From the IMG/VR virus record IMGVR_UViG_3300032286_000417, positions 1-48,602 of that record: a stretch of DNA of 48,602 nucleotides; one strand, given 5' to 3'. The notes under the pieces were generated by a model. That model saw only the letters and a program-made list of their open reading frames with translations, was not told the DNA's origin and did no database searches. The translations under genes were made by a program, and so were the position numbers. Of the stretch, positions 15,829-24,440 are shown piece by piece; within the stretch, counting starts at the first letter, position 1, and each line of letters opens with the position of its first letter. Source of the stretch: a virus.

Positions 15829-15852
15829 CCTAGTCGGCTGCTAAAATATGGT

Positions 15853-17946
15853 TTATTTTGCCAATCCGGATAATCTCATAATGTCTTCAAATGCTGATAC
15901 ATCTTCAGATTTTAATTTACCAGTTCTTTCCAAATCTTTCAACATGGCAATACGATCACGGTAGCCTGCAATACCTGGTTTGATATCGTGGGCGGCCATA
16001 CGTTGTTGGTATGTTGGATTGTCAGCATGTTTCATTGTGGTGTCATATTGGTGACTGTGTTGAGTATTCTTTTCTTCTGCAGACATGATATTGGTATTAA
16101 AGTCTCTGCCTCCCATACCTTGATCACCGATACCTTCTACTTTTTGTTTGATGTTGCCTAATAGCTCTTTGAGCCGAGCAAGTCCGTCGTCAGCTACGCC
16201 TGTGGTTTTACCATGACGCTCTTGCCATTCCGTAGTTAATTTTTCCATAAATGCTTCAGCCATTGCTTTTGCCTGCTGTCCTGCGGCTTCGCCGAACATT
16301 TCGCTAATTTGTTTTTCTACGTCAATTGCAATACCTTCATTGCCACGGAATGGTCCAACTTCTGGATTATCCCTGTTATAAAATTGTTTAACAATTTTTG
16401 CCACTTCTTGAATCATTGCAGTGCGATCAGTGCCTTCCATAACGCCCGGATTCATCTGCATGTCTCCATTTTCGACAGGTGCTGGTTCAGCTTCTGGTTG
16501 TGCGCCAACTTCTGGAGCAGGCTGTTGTTCCTGACCTGTATCACTCATTCCTAATGCTACTAACAATTCTGGATAACTTTCGTTAGCCCATAATTGTAAA
16601 ATGTTCATAGGATCACTTGTCGAATCTAAATCCGCTGCTTGCTTAAACTTGTCAGCAAGGTCGCTATCATCTAGTCCAAACTGTTGGAAAAATTGTGTGG
16701 CTATAGAACCATCTGGTCCTAATTGTAAAGGTTCACTTAGGTCTCCTAGTGCCATTTTGAGATCTTCGATTTGATCGTCTGCTAACTTGCCTTGCTCTAC
16801 TGCTTCTGCCCATGCTTCAAATTGTGCAAATTCATTGACGGATTCTTCCATCTCTTCTCCATGTACTGGACAAGAATTATCCTCATCTTCGTCAGTGCAG
16901 GTACAGTTTGATTTTGCTTCTTGTACATAAGACTCAAGATCGATGCCGTTAGTTTCTTGCATGATATTATGTATTAGTGGAAAAAATTGTGCCAATTCTT
17001 CTTTAAAATTTGTTTGAGTAAATTTACTCTTGTAATCTTCCATTGTAACAGGATCTAATTCCATTAGATCGTTGCCACTGTGTTCTTGTTCATTAAATTC
17101 TGCAACCCAAGATTCGTAGTGATGACGTTTGCCCAATGCCTCTATCATAGACTTCAATTCGCTAAGACGACCATGTGCTCGATCAGAGATTCCCATAGCG
17201 TCATCATGTAGTTGACTGTGCTGAACTTGTCTGCTGAATTCTTGTAGTTGAGCAATTTGCTCACTCATACGCATGATAGCTTTGCCTGCTGGATCATGTG
17301 GAACTCCGCCGTGATCTACGTGCTGAGCCATGGCAAATGCACCAGTTGGGTGGATAAATGGATATTTAAAGCGCTCGCCGTCTGCATTTTGTATAAAGAT
17401 TGCTCTAATATTCTTACGCTGACTACGACTACCCGGATACATTTCGTCAACTGGACGAGCGTGTCTAACAATTACTTCTGTTGCGCCGCGAACTGCACGG
17501 CTAGTTTTCTTTGTGCTTTTAGAATTCCATTTAGATTCGTTCATTTTTGTTTGCATTAGTTCTTCCTTTGTACCTTTGCTGGCAAGGTATTGAAAATCGT
17601 TTTTATCAAGGTTTGTTTTGGCAATATCTCTAGTATCGAAACGCATTAGTCTACGCATGGCAAACATACGCATTTCTTTTAAAAATTTGTACCAGATCTG
17701 TTTAACAGATTGATCAATGTTCTCTGTAATACCTTGACTATAATAAATTTTTAAACTGCCCAAGTCATTTAGACTGATACTAACACGACCTAGATTATTA
17801 CCTTCAAATACAAAGTCAAAATCAAAGAAACGTGCTTCTGCGGGGTCGATAGTAACTGCACCAGTTTCGTCGCCCATTTCTAAATTTTCGAAACGGCTGC
17901 GAATCTTGTCAAAAACATCTTGGCTGATTAGTTGGATAGCTTTCAT
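15853..17946 (-). CDS. Large conserved-looking late protein, probable internal virion protein
   Basis: This 697-aa, hydrophilic, helix-rich protein has a Cys/His patch (CTCTDEDEDNSCPVHGEE, residues ~348-366) that could bind metal and a Pro/Glu/Ala-rich linker (~480-500). The N-terminal ~140 residues look like a separate folded domain. It ends with the peptide DIMRLSGLAK, strikingly like the end of the 314-aa protein at 19608. It follows terminase gp17 with the late-promoter motif ACTAAATA 5 nt before its ATG and is followed by a terminator, so it is a late, probably structural or assembly gene. Homologues in marine T4-like phages have no known function that I can name. Confidence 0.6.
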   Translation of the reverse strand: MKAIQLISQDVFDKIRSRFENLEMGDETGAVTIDPAEARFFDFDFVFEGNNLGRVSISLNDLGSLKIYYSQGITENIDQSVKQIWYKFLKEMRMFAMRRLMRFDTRDIAKTNLDKNDFQYLASKGTKEELMQTKMNESKWNSKSTKKTSRAVRGATEVIVRHARPVDEMYPGSRSQRKNIRAIFIQNADGERFKYPFIHPTGAFAMAQHVDHGGVPHDPAGKAIMRMSEQIAQLQEFSRQVQHSQLHDDAMGISDRAHGRLSELKSMIEALGKRHHYESWVAEFNEQEHSGNDLMELDPVTMEDYKSKFTQTNFKEELAQFFPLIHNIMQETNGIDLESYVQEAKSNCTCTDEDEDNSCPVHGEEMEESVNEFAQFEAWAEAVEQGKLADDQIEDLKMALGDLSEPLQLGPDGSIATQFFQQFGLDDSDLADKFKQAADLDSTSDPMNILQLWANESYPELLVALGMSDTGQEQQPAPEVGAQPEAEPAPVENGDMQMNPGVMEGTDRTAMIQEVAKIVKQFYNRDNPEVGPFRGNEGIAIDVEKQISEMFGEAAGQQAKAMAEAFMEKLTTEWQERHGKTTGVADDGLARLKELLGNIKQKVEGIGDQGMGGRDFNTNIMSAEEKNTQHSHQYDTTMKHADNPTYQQRMAAHDIKPGIAGYRDRIAMLKDLERTGKLKSEDVSAFEDIMRLSGLAK

Positions 17947-17951
17947 GATTG

Positions 17952-17959
17952 TATTTAGT
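17952..17959 (-). promoter_or_regulatory. Late promoter, leaderless geometry (ACTAAATA)
   Basis: The octamer variant ends 5 nt before the ATG at 17946 and overlaps the stop codon of gene 17. No Shine-Dalgarno sequence is present. Confidence 0.55.
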
Positions 17960-19545
17960 TAAAAACTACTGATATAGATAGGCATCGGCAGGTCGTAATC
18001 TTCTTGTATTTCTTCACGCATTTTATCGTAAATTGCAGGATCCCAATCTTGCAATAACATAATCATACGTATTGCCAACAACATACTAGAAACCAAATCG
18101 TCGTGTTGTCCAGTTTTTGCTTTAAATGTAATACCTGTTGCAACAAACGTTTTTAATTCACTTATAAGTGCTTTGCTGTTGATTGTTAATTTTTTAGTTT
18201 CTATAAGTTGTTTTAATTTAGCACAGGTAGAAATCTTAGCTGCATGGGTAGTGTTAAACCCCTTACGGAAACGGCGAACATGACCTTTTTTAATTGGCTC
18301 ACTTAAGAATAATCCAGGGAAAGTTTCTTCGCCTAGCTCGTTTATACAAATTAGTGCACTTTCGCCCAATGTGTTGTTTTCTACGCTGTAGTATATACTA
18401 CTGGCGGATCCTAATGCTTGACAGTCTTCTTCTATCTTCTTTAATAGATCTCTTAAAATTCTAACCTGAGATTGAATAGGAGTCATATTATGATGCCACT
18501 CACAAACTTGTGTCAAACTAGGAAGTTCTACAATTTGTATAGCGGCATAATCGCCTCCGGTACCTAGACTAGGATCTAAACTAACAATATAAGTAGCTCT
18601 TGGATTGATCTTTTTATACCAACGTGCTTGCCCCATTTTCATGTAGGGTTCTATACCATCTAAATTGGCAAGGTTAATACTGTTAATCAACGTCTCGTCA
18701 AAGATCAAGAATTTACATTCGTGTTCTCGCTCAAATCGTTCTTGCCCAAGCTGACTACGCATTTCGTTAGCCCATACATCGTCTCGATCTGGGTGCTCGT
18801 GCCATACAGCCATGTAAGGATAAAATCCGTTGCGTCCTAGTTCTTGTTCATTTCCAAACTCGTCAAACTTTTTATTAGCTTCGTTCCAAATTAAAGCAAA
18901 CTGGTCTTCGTCGCTGTTTGGAGTACTTGTGATAATTGCTTTACCGCCTGTAGACAGTGTAGGTGCAATAGAAGTCCAGAATTCTGTAGCAATATTAGGA
19001 GCAACATAGGCAAACTCGTCGCAATACAATAATGATATAGACAAACCACGACCAGTTGTTTCTGTAGTTGTCTGCGCCATAATACGCGAGCCATTGTCAA
19101 ACTCAATACTCTGCTTGTTATAACTTGTTGCGCCGCATCGTATCATGTCGGGACATAATTCATATGCATAACGTAGACGCTGCATAATTTCTTGAGCACC
19201 TGTATATTTGTGTGCTGCAATTAGAATAGTCGAGTTAGGTACAAACATTGCGTACCATAATAAGTATCCTACAGCGGTTGTAGTTTTACCCATCTGACGA
19301 CCTAACATGTTCACACTAAAACGATGTCCGTGATAACTTTCTAAAAGATCAGTTTGATAGTTAAAAGGCTCGTACTTTATCTTACCTTTAGTAGGATGTT
19401 GGATATAAAAGAAATTTCTAATAAAAAAATCTGGTCCTAGAGCAGGGTCTTGACACTTCATTAAGTTCTCAATATCCTGCTCCGTCCACTTTTGTGTAGA
19501 GTATGCTTTTTTGACTAGATTTCCGTCTAAGTTTTTACTTCCCAT
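17959..19545 (-). CDS. 17: Terminase large subunit gp17
   Basis: This 528-aa protein (T4 gp17 is 610 aa) has Walker A GRQMGKTT at residues 82-89 and Walker B LLYCDE ending at D176-E177. The C-terminal nuclease domain has its first catalytic Asp in VSLDPSLGTGGDY (D324) and a later HDDLVSS acidic motif. It is the ATP-driven DNA packaging motor and headful nuclease, docking on the portal. The ATG lies 5 nt after AGTAAATA and directly downstream of a terminator, with no Shine-Dalgarno sequence. Confidence 0.95.
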   Translation of the reverse strand: MGSKNLDGNLVKKAYSTQKWTEQDIENLMKCQDPALGPDFFIRNFFYIQHPTKGKIKYEPFNYQTDLLESYHGHRFSVNMLGRQMGKTTTAVGYLLWYAMFVPNSTILIAAHKYTGAQEIMQRLRYAYELCPDMIRCGATSYNKQSIEFDNGSRIMAQTTTETTGRGLSISLLYCDEFAYVAPNIATEFWTSIAPTLSTGGKAIITSTPNSDEDQFALIWNEANKKFDEFGNEQELGRNGFYPYMAVWHEHPDRDDVWANEMRSQLGQERFEREHECKFLIFDETLINSINLANLDGIEPYMKMGQARWYKKINPRATYIVSLDPSLGTGGDYAAIQIVELPSLTQVCEWHHNMTPIQSQVRILRDLLKKIEEDCQALGSASSIYYSVENNTLGESALICINELGEETFPGLFLSEPIKKGHVRRFRKGFNTTHAAKISTCAKLKQLIETKKLTINSKALISELKTFVATGITFKAKTGQHDDLVSSMLLAIRMIMLLQDWDPAIYDKMREEIQEDYDLPMPIYISSF

Positions 19546-19550
19546 AGTTT

Positions 19551-19558
19551 TATTTACT
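19551..19558 (-). promoter_or_regulatory. Late promoter for gene 17, leaderless geometry (AGTAAATA)
   Basis: The motif starts right at the U-tract of the terminator of the preceding gene and ends 5 nt before the terminase ATG. Confidence 0.6.
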
Positions 19559-19587
19559 GAAAAAAATAGCCTCCGAAGAGGCTATTT
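19558..19587 (-). terminator. Rho-independent terminator with UUCG loop
   Basis: A perfect 10-bp stem (19587-19578 with 19573-19564) is closed by the very stable C(UUCG)G tetraloop on the minus strand and followed by a run of T. It ends transcription of the 314-aa gene just before the gene 17 promoter. Confidence 0.9.
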
Positions 19588-19607
19588 GGATACTATATGT
19601 ATAGTGT

Positions 19608-20552
19608 TTATTTTAGTCCAGATAATTTTAAAATATCTGCCATGCTTTCGTTGGCATTTTCTTTGGTGTTTTTTGCGGCGCTGGCAGAGTCTCCCGAAGC
19701 TGCCTTACGTTTGTATGCAGGAATATTGACTGGATTTTTTGGATCTAAATCTTTTAAACGATCTTCGATACCTTCTTCCATGTCGTCGTCTTCAGTAGCT
19801 TCGTCCATTTCTTTGTCTTTTGCTTCGCCAATAAACGATCTGTATTCAGCCATTAATCTAGCTGCGACACTTTCATTGGTGTCATGGGCACGAGGATTAT
19901 TGTAGTTGCCGCGGCCTTTAGCAGCGCCAGGCGGATTCTCGTGATGAGCGTGTTGCTCCGAATCAAACTCGTTAGTATCAGTAGGATCGTTCGGAGTGTT
20001 ATCATAGGTTTCGTTTTTTTTGTCATCATCGTCGCCCATCTCAGCACCGATAGAAGTACCAATTAAATCTCCTGCTACGCCGCCAATAGCGCCGCCGATT
20101 GGACCACCAGCCATAGTACCTAATGCTTTACCAGCTGTACTGCCTAATGCGCCGCCAGCCATGCCGCCGACACCTCTTCCGATAAATCCTTCTTCAGTTT
20201 CTTCGTCGTCCATTGGATTTAACTTATCTAGAACTGAGCGCATAGAATCGCCAGCAGTCGGAGTTCCTGTAACAACTTCGTCACCGCCTTGTGCTGTACC
20301 AGCTAGCGTAGCAATAGCTCGAATCATGTTGCTTAATTCATCGCCGCTGCCAGCAGTCATATTAATACTTGCAGGAGTAGAAGGACGTTCCATTGTAGGA
20401 GGTGTCATCATGCCACATTCGTCAACTTGATTATTTTCTTTGATAGCAATACTGACAGTTTTCTGCGGCTGTACAATACGTAGACCAGTGTCTACATTTG
20501 GATTAACAGCATCAAGTTCGGCAAGACGCTTCATTACATCGATCATTTGCAT
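19608..20552 (-). CDS. Late protein with glycine-zipper segment, probable virion protein
   Basis: This 314-aa protein is hydrophilic apart from a central Gly/Ala segment (about residues 125-172) with repeated GxxxG spacing (GRGVGGMAGGALG..., GGPIGGAIGGVAG). That is a glycine zipper able to insert in or cross a membrane. The flanks are acidic and Asn/Asp-rich. The extreme C-terminus is ADILKLSGLK, shared with the 697-aa protein. An internal EYRSFIGEA resembles T4 capsid-targeting peptides. It has an AAGGAAG Shine-Dalgarno sequence and a dedicated terminator. Ejected internal protein and channel-former are attractive guesses. An alternative start two codons downstream cannot be excluded. Confidence 0.6.
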   Translation of the reverse strand: MQMIDVMKRLAELDAVNPNVDTGLRIVQPQKTVSIAIKENNQVDECGMMTPPTMERPSTPASINMTAGSGDELSNMIRAIATLAGTAQGGDEVVTGTPTAGDSMRSVLDKLNPMDDEETEEGFIGRGVGGMAGGALGSTAGKALGTMAGGPIGGAIGGVAGDLIGTSIGAEMGDDDDKKNETYDNTPNDPTDTNEFDSEQHAHHENPPGAAKGRGNYNNPRAHDTNESVAARLMAEYRSFIGEAKDKEMDEATEDDDMEEGIEDRLKDLDPKNPVNIPAYKRKAASGDSASAAKNTKENANESMADILKLSGLK

Positions 20553-20553
20553 A

Positions 20554-21156
20554 TTATTTCTTCCTTAAGTCTTGTGCCTGAAACTTTAAAAGACTTTCTT
20601 GTTTGTCTGTAGTATCAGTATTAAATTTTGCAGCAGCTTCCATGGGGATTTCTTCACCGCGTTCCTTGCGTTGTAGTTTAAGAATATCGTTTAATTCTTT
20701 GACAAATCCAGTATTGTACTTGTCTCCGTAATAGTCTTCAAATTGTGGATTACCTGCTTCTTTATAATTAGGGTCATCTAATAGAGCGCCTTCACGTTCT
20801 TCAACAGGTGTTTGATATTCTTCGCTTGGTTCGCCCGGACGACGAACAACTATTTTTTGTTTGCTAATACCTAATTCGCTGCTTAGGTATTCTGTTAATT
20901 CTTGTTGTGTAGTAGGATAATCTAACGTAACTTCGTAAATGTTAACTTCGCAATTTCTTAACTGAGGAAAATCTAAAGGTAACGCTTGAATAGGTGTAAT
21001 AGACTTTTTTAGAGTATTGTAAGTATCAGCTATTGTAAAGCGACCCAATGCTCGCTTCATGTGATCTTCTTGCTCGGTAGTTACTTCGCCAGCAACTTTG
21101 ACACGGAAGTCGTATTTTTTAACTGATTCGGAGAGATAATTTTTGAAGCTTTTCAT
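20554..21156 (-). CDS. Putative head-associated protein with capsid-targeting-like N-terminus
   Basis: The 200-aa protein begins MKSFKNYLSES, close to T4 capsid-targeting peptides (M-K-x-[FY]-x-x-[FY]-[IL]-x-E) that are cleaved after Glu by the gp21 protease. A beta-alpha domain follows (YDFRVKVAGEV, IYEVTLDYPTT, KQKIVVRRPGE), then a charged C-terminal part. It lies in the packaging cluster between gp16 and the glycine-zipper gene. Its ATG has AATAAATA 7 nt upstream and no Shine-Dalgarno sequence, so it should start a late transcript. A virion head location is inferred, not shown. Confidence 0.55.
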   Translation of the reverse strand: MKSFKNYLSESVKKYDFRVKVAGEVTTEQEDHMKRALGRFTIADTYNTLKKSITPIQALPLDFPQLRNCEVNIYEVTLDYPTTQQELTEYLSSELGISKQKIVVRRPGEPSEEYQTPVEEREGALLDDPNYKEAGNPQFEDYYGDKYNTGFVKELNDILKLQRKERGEEIPMEAAAKFNTDTTDKQESLLKFQAQDLRKK

Positions 21157-21162
21157 AGTATA

Positions 21163-21642
21163 TTATTTATTCAGATTCTTTAGTTTTTCGAGGATGCTGT
21201 TACGATCAGTTATAATATAACCTTCTCCTTCTACAGTTTCCCCGCCCTCGTGGGTGCCGTTTTTCTTATCAATAGCCAACTTTTTAAGCTGCAAATCAAC
21301 CATTTTTAACTTCTTGTCAATTTTGTTTGTCTTGGCAGTAATGGCTGCATTCATCATTTGGGCCGCTACTTCAAACATTCTAGAACCGTAACGTGCTTCT
21401 ACATTCATACCTAGATCCATTAGATCATCGTAGGCCTTTTCTGCTTTGTTTGCTAATGCATCTAATTCAGAATCGCTTAGATCGCCCAACCCCTTTACTC
21501 GAGGCAAAGCTGCGGAAATTTTATCAAATTCTTCTAGTTTTTCTTGTAAATCAATAGTAGGAACAGCGGGCGCTGGTGGCGGCATAACAACTTCTTCTGC
21601 ACTAGGTGGTAGATTTAAAAGTTCTTCTAATTTTTTTGTCAT
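21163..21642 (-). CDS. 16: Terminase small subunit gp16
   Basis: The 159-aa protein matches the 164 aa of T4 gp16. A Pro/Ala-rich N-terminal segment leads to a long helical hairpin (DSELDALANKAEKAYDDL, FEVAAQMMNAAITAKTNK, KKLKMVDLQLKKLAIDKK) that forms the ring-assembling core in this family. A C-terminal tail follows (ITDRNSILEKLKNL). It recognises phage DNA and regulates the gp17 motor. The location beside gp4 and two genes before gp17 fits. A weak TAAGTA motif lies 5 nt before the ATG, with no clear Shine-Dalgarno sequence. Confidence 0.8.
   Translation of the reverse strand: MTKKLEELLNLPPSAEEVVMPPPAPAVPTIDLQEKLEEFDKISAALPRVKGLGDLSDSELDALANKAEKAYDDLMDLGMNVEARYGSRMFEVAAQMMNAAITAKTNKIDKKLKMVDLQLKKLAIDKKNGTHEGGETVEGEGYIITDRNSILEKLKNLNK
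21164..21171 (-). promoter_or_regulatory. Late promoter, leaderless geometry (AATAAATA)
   Basis: The motif ends 7 nt before the ATG at 21156 and overlaps the stop of the gp16-like gene. Confidence 0.55.
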
Positions 21643-21650
21643 ATTTTTAC

Positions 21651-22094
21651 TTATCTTTTTTTGGAGGGGTTGTGAAAAAGATCCCCTTCATTGATGACTC
21701 TAAATTTAATATTCTGCTGTTTACACCATGCACCAGCAGCGGCCCACTTGGCCATATTTTTAACATACTGAGCTTGGTTGTAGAGATTTTTACCAACTTT
21801 TTCTTTTAACATCTGAGCAGCTGGTTTAATCTCTACTAGTTCTACATGTTTTTGATGATTTTTATCTAGGTAAACTATTAGAAAGTCAGGAACATAGACA
21901 GTTTGCCTACCTGTTAAAGGATCTCTATAGGGTATTTTTAACGGCTCACTAGACCATTCATTTATACTGGGATTATTATCGCAGAATTGCATAAAAGTTA
22001 GTTCCCAACTACTTCTATATAATGGAGCTTTCAATCCGACATATTTGTCAAGATTTTTAATCTGGTATACACCTTTTGCAAATTTTAAACTCAT
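21651..22094 (-). CDS. 4: Head completion protein gp4
   Basis: This 147-aa protein has the gp4-family signature: basic N-terminus (MSLKFAKGVYQIKN), KYVG, then YRSSWELTFMQFCD, INEWSSEPLKIPY and YVPDFLIVY. Together these make a TnsA/endonuclease-like fold in which E, D and K residues line the active site. In T4, gp4 acts on filled heads before tail joining. It overlaps the preceding structural gene by one base (TAATG). Confidence 0.85.
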   Translation of the reverse strand: MSLKFAKGVYQIKNLDKYVGLKAPLYRSSWELTFMQFCDNNPSINEWSSEPLKIPYRDPLTGRQTVYVPDFLIVYLDKNHQKHVELVEIKPAAQMLKEKVGKNLYNQAQYVKNMAKWAAAGAWCKQQNIKFRVINEGDLFHNPSKKR

Positions 22095-23305
22095 TAGTAT
22101 ACCGTGTTGTCAGTTGTATCTAAATAACCTTGTCCTGTAGTGACATTATAGTTAAGGACCGCAATACGTTCTCCTATTCCTTCCTGAGCTTGACTTTGCA
22201 AAGAAATAGCTTTAAAATTAAAATCTAATACTGCTGATGCTGTTGCAGTTGGATTTATCCAATTAAATCCGTTTCTTACCGGAGCGCCGCCAGAATACAA
22301 TGTTATTTTGAGACTAACTGGGTCTGTGCCGACTTCATAATACCAAACTGCACGGCAATCAATTTTTATATCTGTAGTATCGGGATATATAATTCTAAGA
22401 TTATTAATCCTGATTAGTGCAGTCTCTGTACCGCGGCCAGTATTATCTCCACCCCACAATAATATATTAGGATTAGTTTCTGGCCAGCCCCATCCTATGT
22501 ATGATCCAACTGTTGGGGAAACTATCCTTGTTCTTGTATCTAAATCAGTACCTGAATTAAATGTGTATTCAATTACCATATAATCTGCTATAAATGCAAA
22601 CGAGGTGTTATTAACTGTTACCGAAGTTGATGTTACTGTAGGGCCATTTAATGAGTTTATTTTTAAATTAAAAACTAATATCTCACTAGTTTCAGTTAAT
22701 TGATCGACTAAAATGTTTAATTGTACTTGTGCAGTATTGTTGTTGATTGTTACTGATCCACTGGTGATTCCAAATTGGATATCAGAAGAATTTATTGTTG
22801 AACCAGTTGTAGTCCAATAAAGTACTGTGCCATTTTTAACATTTGTCGTGTTAATTGTAAATGTTATATTTTCGCCTTCGTTAACAGTATTATAAGAAGC
22901 ATTAACTGAGTAAGATTTTATTAAGGGAGGTTGAGCAACTACGTTTCTCACAACTTCGGCAGTCGAAGTAGCCTGAGGTGCGTATCCTAAATAGCTTGTT
23001 TTAAATCTATTGTAATTTAATATCTCACTTACTACATTGCTTAGTTCAACAGAATTTAGACCTTTCAATGTGTCAAGCATTGCCATAGGATTCACGTTAT
23101 CGGCTTTAGATTGCCTTATAATTACAATGGCAATTGCATCGGCACTTATTTTAGCAAACCCTTTAGATTCAAAATATCCTTTAATAGAATCAAATGTCGC
23201 AACAGGCACTTCTAATGGAGTAGTATAGTAAGAATCAAATGCCTGTAATGTAGTAGCATCGCTTCCTTCTGCAATCTTAGGAGGTAAATTTGTGTAATAA
23301 TTCAT
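22094..23305 (-). CDS. Tail or baseplate structural protein with Calx-beta-like domain
   Basis: The N-terminal ~130 residues of this 403-aa protein are helical (TFDSIKGYFESKGF, IAIVIIRQSKADN), comparable to wedge-type proteins. Residues ~133-230 form a Calx-beta/Ig-like unit (YNTVNEGENITFTINTTNV, GTVLYWTTTG), common in marine phage virion proteins. The last ~160 residues are a beta-rich domain with many aromatics (IGWGWPETNPNILLWGG). It is encoded between gp4 and the tube-like protein, so a tail structure is likely. The precise T4 counterpart is uncertain; gp53 is a candidate by position only. Confidence 0.6.
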   Translation of the reverse strand: MNYYTNLPPKIAEGSDATTLQAFDSYYTTPLEVPVATFDSIKGYFESKGFAKISADAIAIVIIRQSKADNVNPMAMLDTLKGLNSVELSNVVSEILNYNRFKTSYLGYAPQATSTAEVVRNVVAQPPLIKSYSVNASYNTVNEGENITFTINTTNVKNGTVLYWTTTGSTINSSDIQFGITSGSVTINNNTAQVQLNILVDQLTETSEILVFNLKINSLNGPTVTSTSVTVNNTSFAFIADYMVIEYTFNSGTDLDTRTRIVSPTVGSYIGWGWPETNPNILLWGGDNTGRGTETALIRINNLRIIYPDTTDIKIDCRAVWYYEVGTDPVSLKITLYSGGAPVRNGFNWINPTATASAVLDFNFKAISLQSQAQEGIGERIAVLNYNVTTGQGYLDTTDNTVY

Positions 23306-23306
23306 A

Positions 23307-24377
23307 TTATTTCTTTGTCAACGTGACTGATCTTGCAACTGTATTATATTGATTAACTCCGGCTACTCCTGCAACTTTAACATCGCCTGTATTTCTCGCT
23401 CTAGATGCGGCTACTCCACTAAGAGCATTGCCAATTATGTTTGTTGTTTCAGCTTGTAGAGATGCTTTGGTAATACCTCTTGCATTTCTCCGCAATTGAT
23501 TAGCTTGAATTGCAGCCGCTAAAAAGTTACCTTGAGTTATTGAACCAAACACTCCTTGAGCACCCGCAATAACGCCGCCTGGTCCAAATAATGTCTTACT
23601 GCCTAACCCTCCAATACTTAATGGGCTAGGAGTTGTATCGTAAAATGCTCTAAATTGATCAACATCGGTACCTTTTTGAATTTGACCTTGATTATACAAG
23701 ACTGTCTCATAGGCTACAGACATTTTATTAGTTAACGTTTTAGAATTTTCTGATTGTTCAAGAGTATCGTGGCTCCACTCAGTTACTAAAGGATTTACTA
23801 ATGTATATTGCGTAAATTTTTGTTGATGCAAAACGTAGATGTTTATGCTTTTAAAGAAAGGTTCTTTTTGACCATTATCTAAACCATATTTGTAAAAAGA
23901 GTCTTTATATTTTGTATCTTCAAATGGAGGTACAAGAGTATTATTAGAAAGAGTGTTGCCGTAGTTGCTATCTGCAAAATAATATTGGAAATAAGCCTTC
24001 CAAAGATCTCTAGTGATGTCACTATTGTCGTCATGAAAGTCAATAGAAATTGGTTGATATTTGATTGCCTTTTGTATAACAGTCTTTCTATTATATTGAT
24101 TAATAGTTTCTGTTTCTAGCTGGAACTTTGGTTGGTCTATTCTTTTAACCAACATTCCTACATCTTTATAAAAAATATCATACCGCCTTGTTGTGTCCCG
24201 TATTGCATTTAAATTTACATTAAAGTTTACAAAATACAAAAATCCTACTTTAGGTGCTCTAGAGTAGGTATCTCTGACATATAATCTGTCAGCGTGTTGA
24301 TAGTCCTTCATTATAGCGCTGGTGCCGAAGACACCACTGACTACTCCGCCTAAAAAATTTGTAAATGCATTTGCCAT
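23307..24377 (-). CDS. Tail-tube-like / baseplate tube-initiator protein
   Basis: Residues ~40-230 of this 356-aa protein have the tail-tube fold pattern found in gp19, gp48 and gp54: VGFLYFVNFNVN, LVKRIDQPKFQLETETINQYNRK, YQPISIDFHDD and later VTEWSHDTLEQSE with MSVAYETVLY. The C-terminal ~130 residues are low-complexity Gly/Ala/Asn. The location directly after the tube gene suggests a gp54-like initiator, but gp48 or another tube-fold protein is possible. Its ATG follows CATAAATA by 5 nt with no Shine-Dalgarno sequence and sits just behind a terminator. Confidence 0.6.
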   Translation of the reverse strand: MANAFTNFLGGVVSGVFGTSAIMKDYQHADRLYVRDTYSRAPKVGFLYFVNFNVNLNAIRDTTRRYDIFYKDVGMLVKRIDQPKFQLETETINQYNRKTVIQKAIKYQPISIDFHDDNSDITRDLWKAYFQYYFADSNYGNTLSNNTLVPPFEDTKYKDSFYKYGLDNGQKEPFFKSINIYVLHQQKFTQYTLVNPLVTEWSHDTLEQSENSKTLTNKMSVAYETVLYNQGQIQKGTDVDQFRAFYDTTPSPLSIGGLGSKTLFGPGGVIAGAQGVFGSITQGNFLAAAIQANQLRRNARGITKASLQAETTNIIGNALSGVAASRARNTGDVKVAGVAGVNQYNTVARSVTLTKK

Positions 24378-24382
24378 ACTGA

Positions 24383-24390
24383 TATTTATG
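24383..24390 (-). promoter_or_regulatory. Late promoter, leaderless geometry (CATAAATA)
   Basis: The motif is placed between the gp19 terminator and the ATG at 24377, with a spacer of 5 nt. Confidence 0.6.
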
Positions 24391-24392
24391 CC

Positions 24393-24424
24393 AAATAAAA
24401 AGCCCGGGTTTTATGCCGGGCTTT
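24393..24424 (-). terminator. Rho-independent terminator after tail tube gene
   Basis: A 9-bp GC-rich stem (24424-24416 with 24407-24399) and 8-nt loop are followed by TTATTT on the minus strand, 17 nt past the gp19 stop. Confidence 0.88.
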
Positions 24425-24440
24425 AAGGGGGTAGTGTTGA

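Noticed and set aside
19592-19605. Operator-like palindrome ACTATA-TG-TATAGT after the 314-aa gene
   Set aside because: It is short, AT-rich and inside a terminator flank, with no second copy at a comparable position, so chance is likely.
20020-20430. Pro/Ser-rich 136-aa plus-strand frame
   Set aside because: It is the antisense image of the Gly/Ala zipper region and has no independent support.
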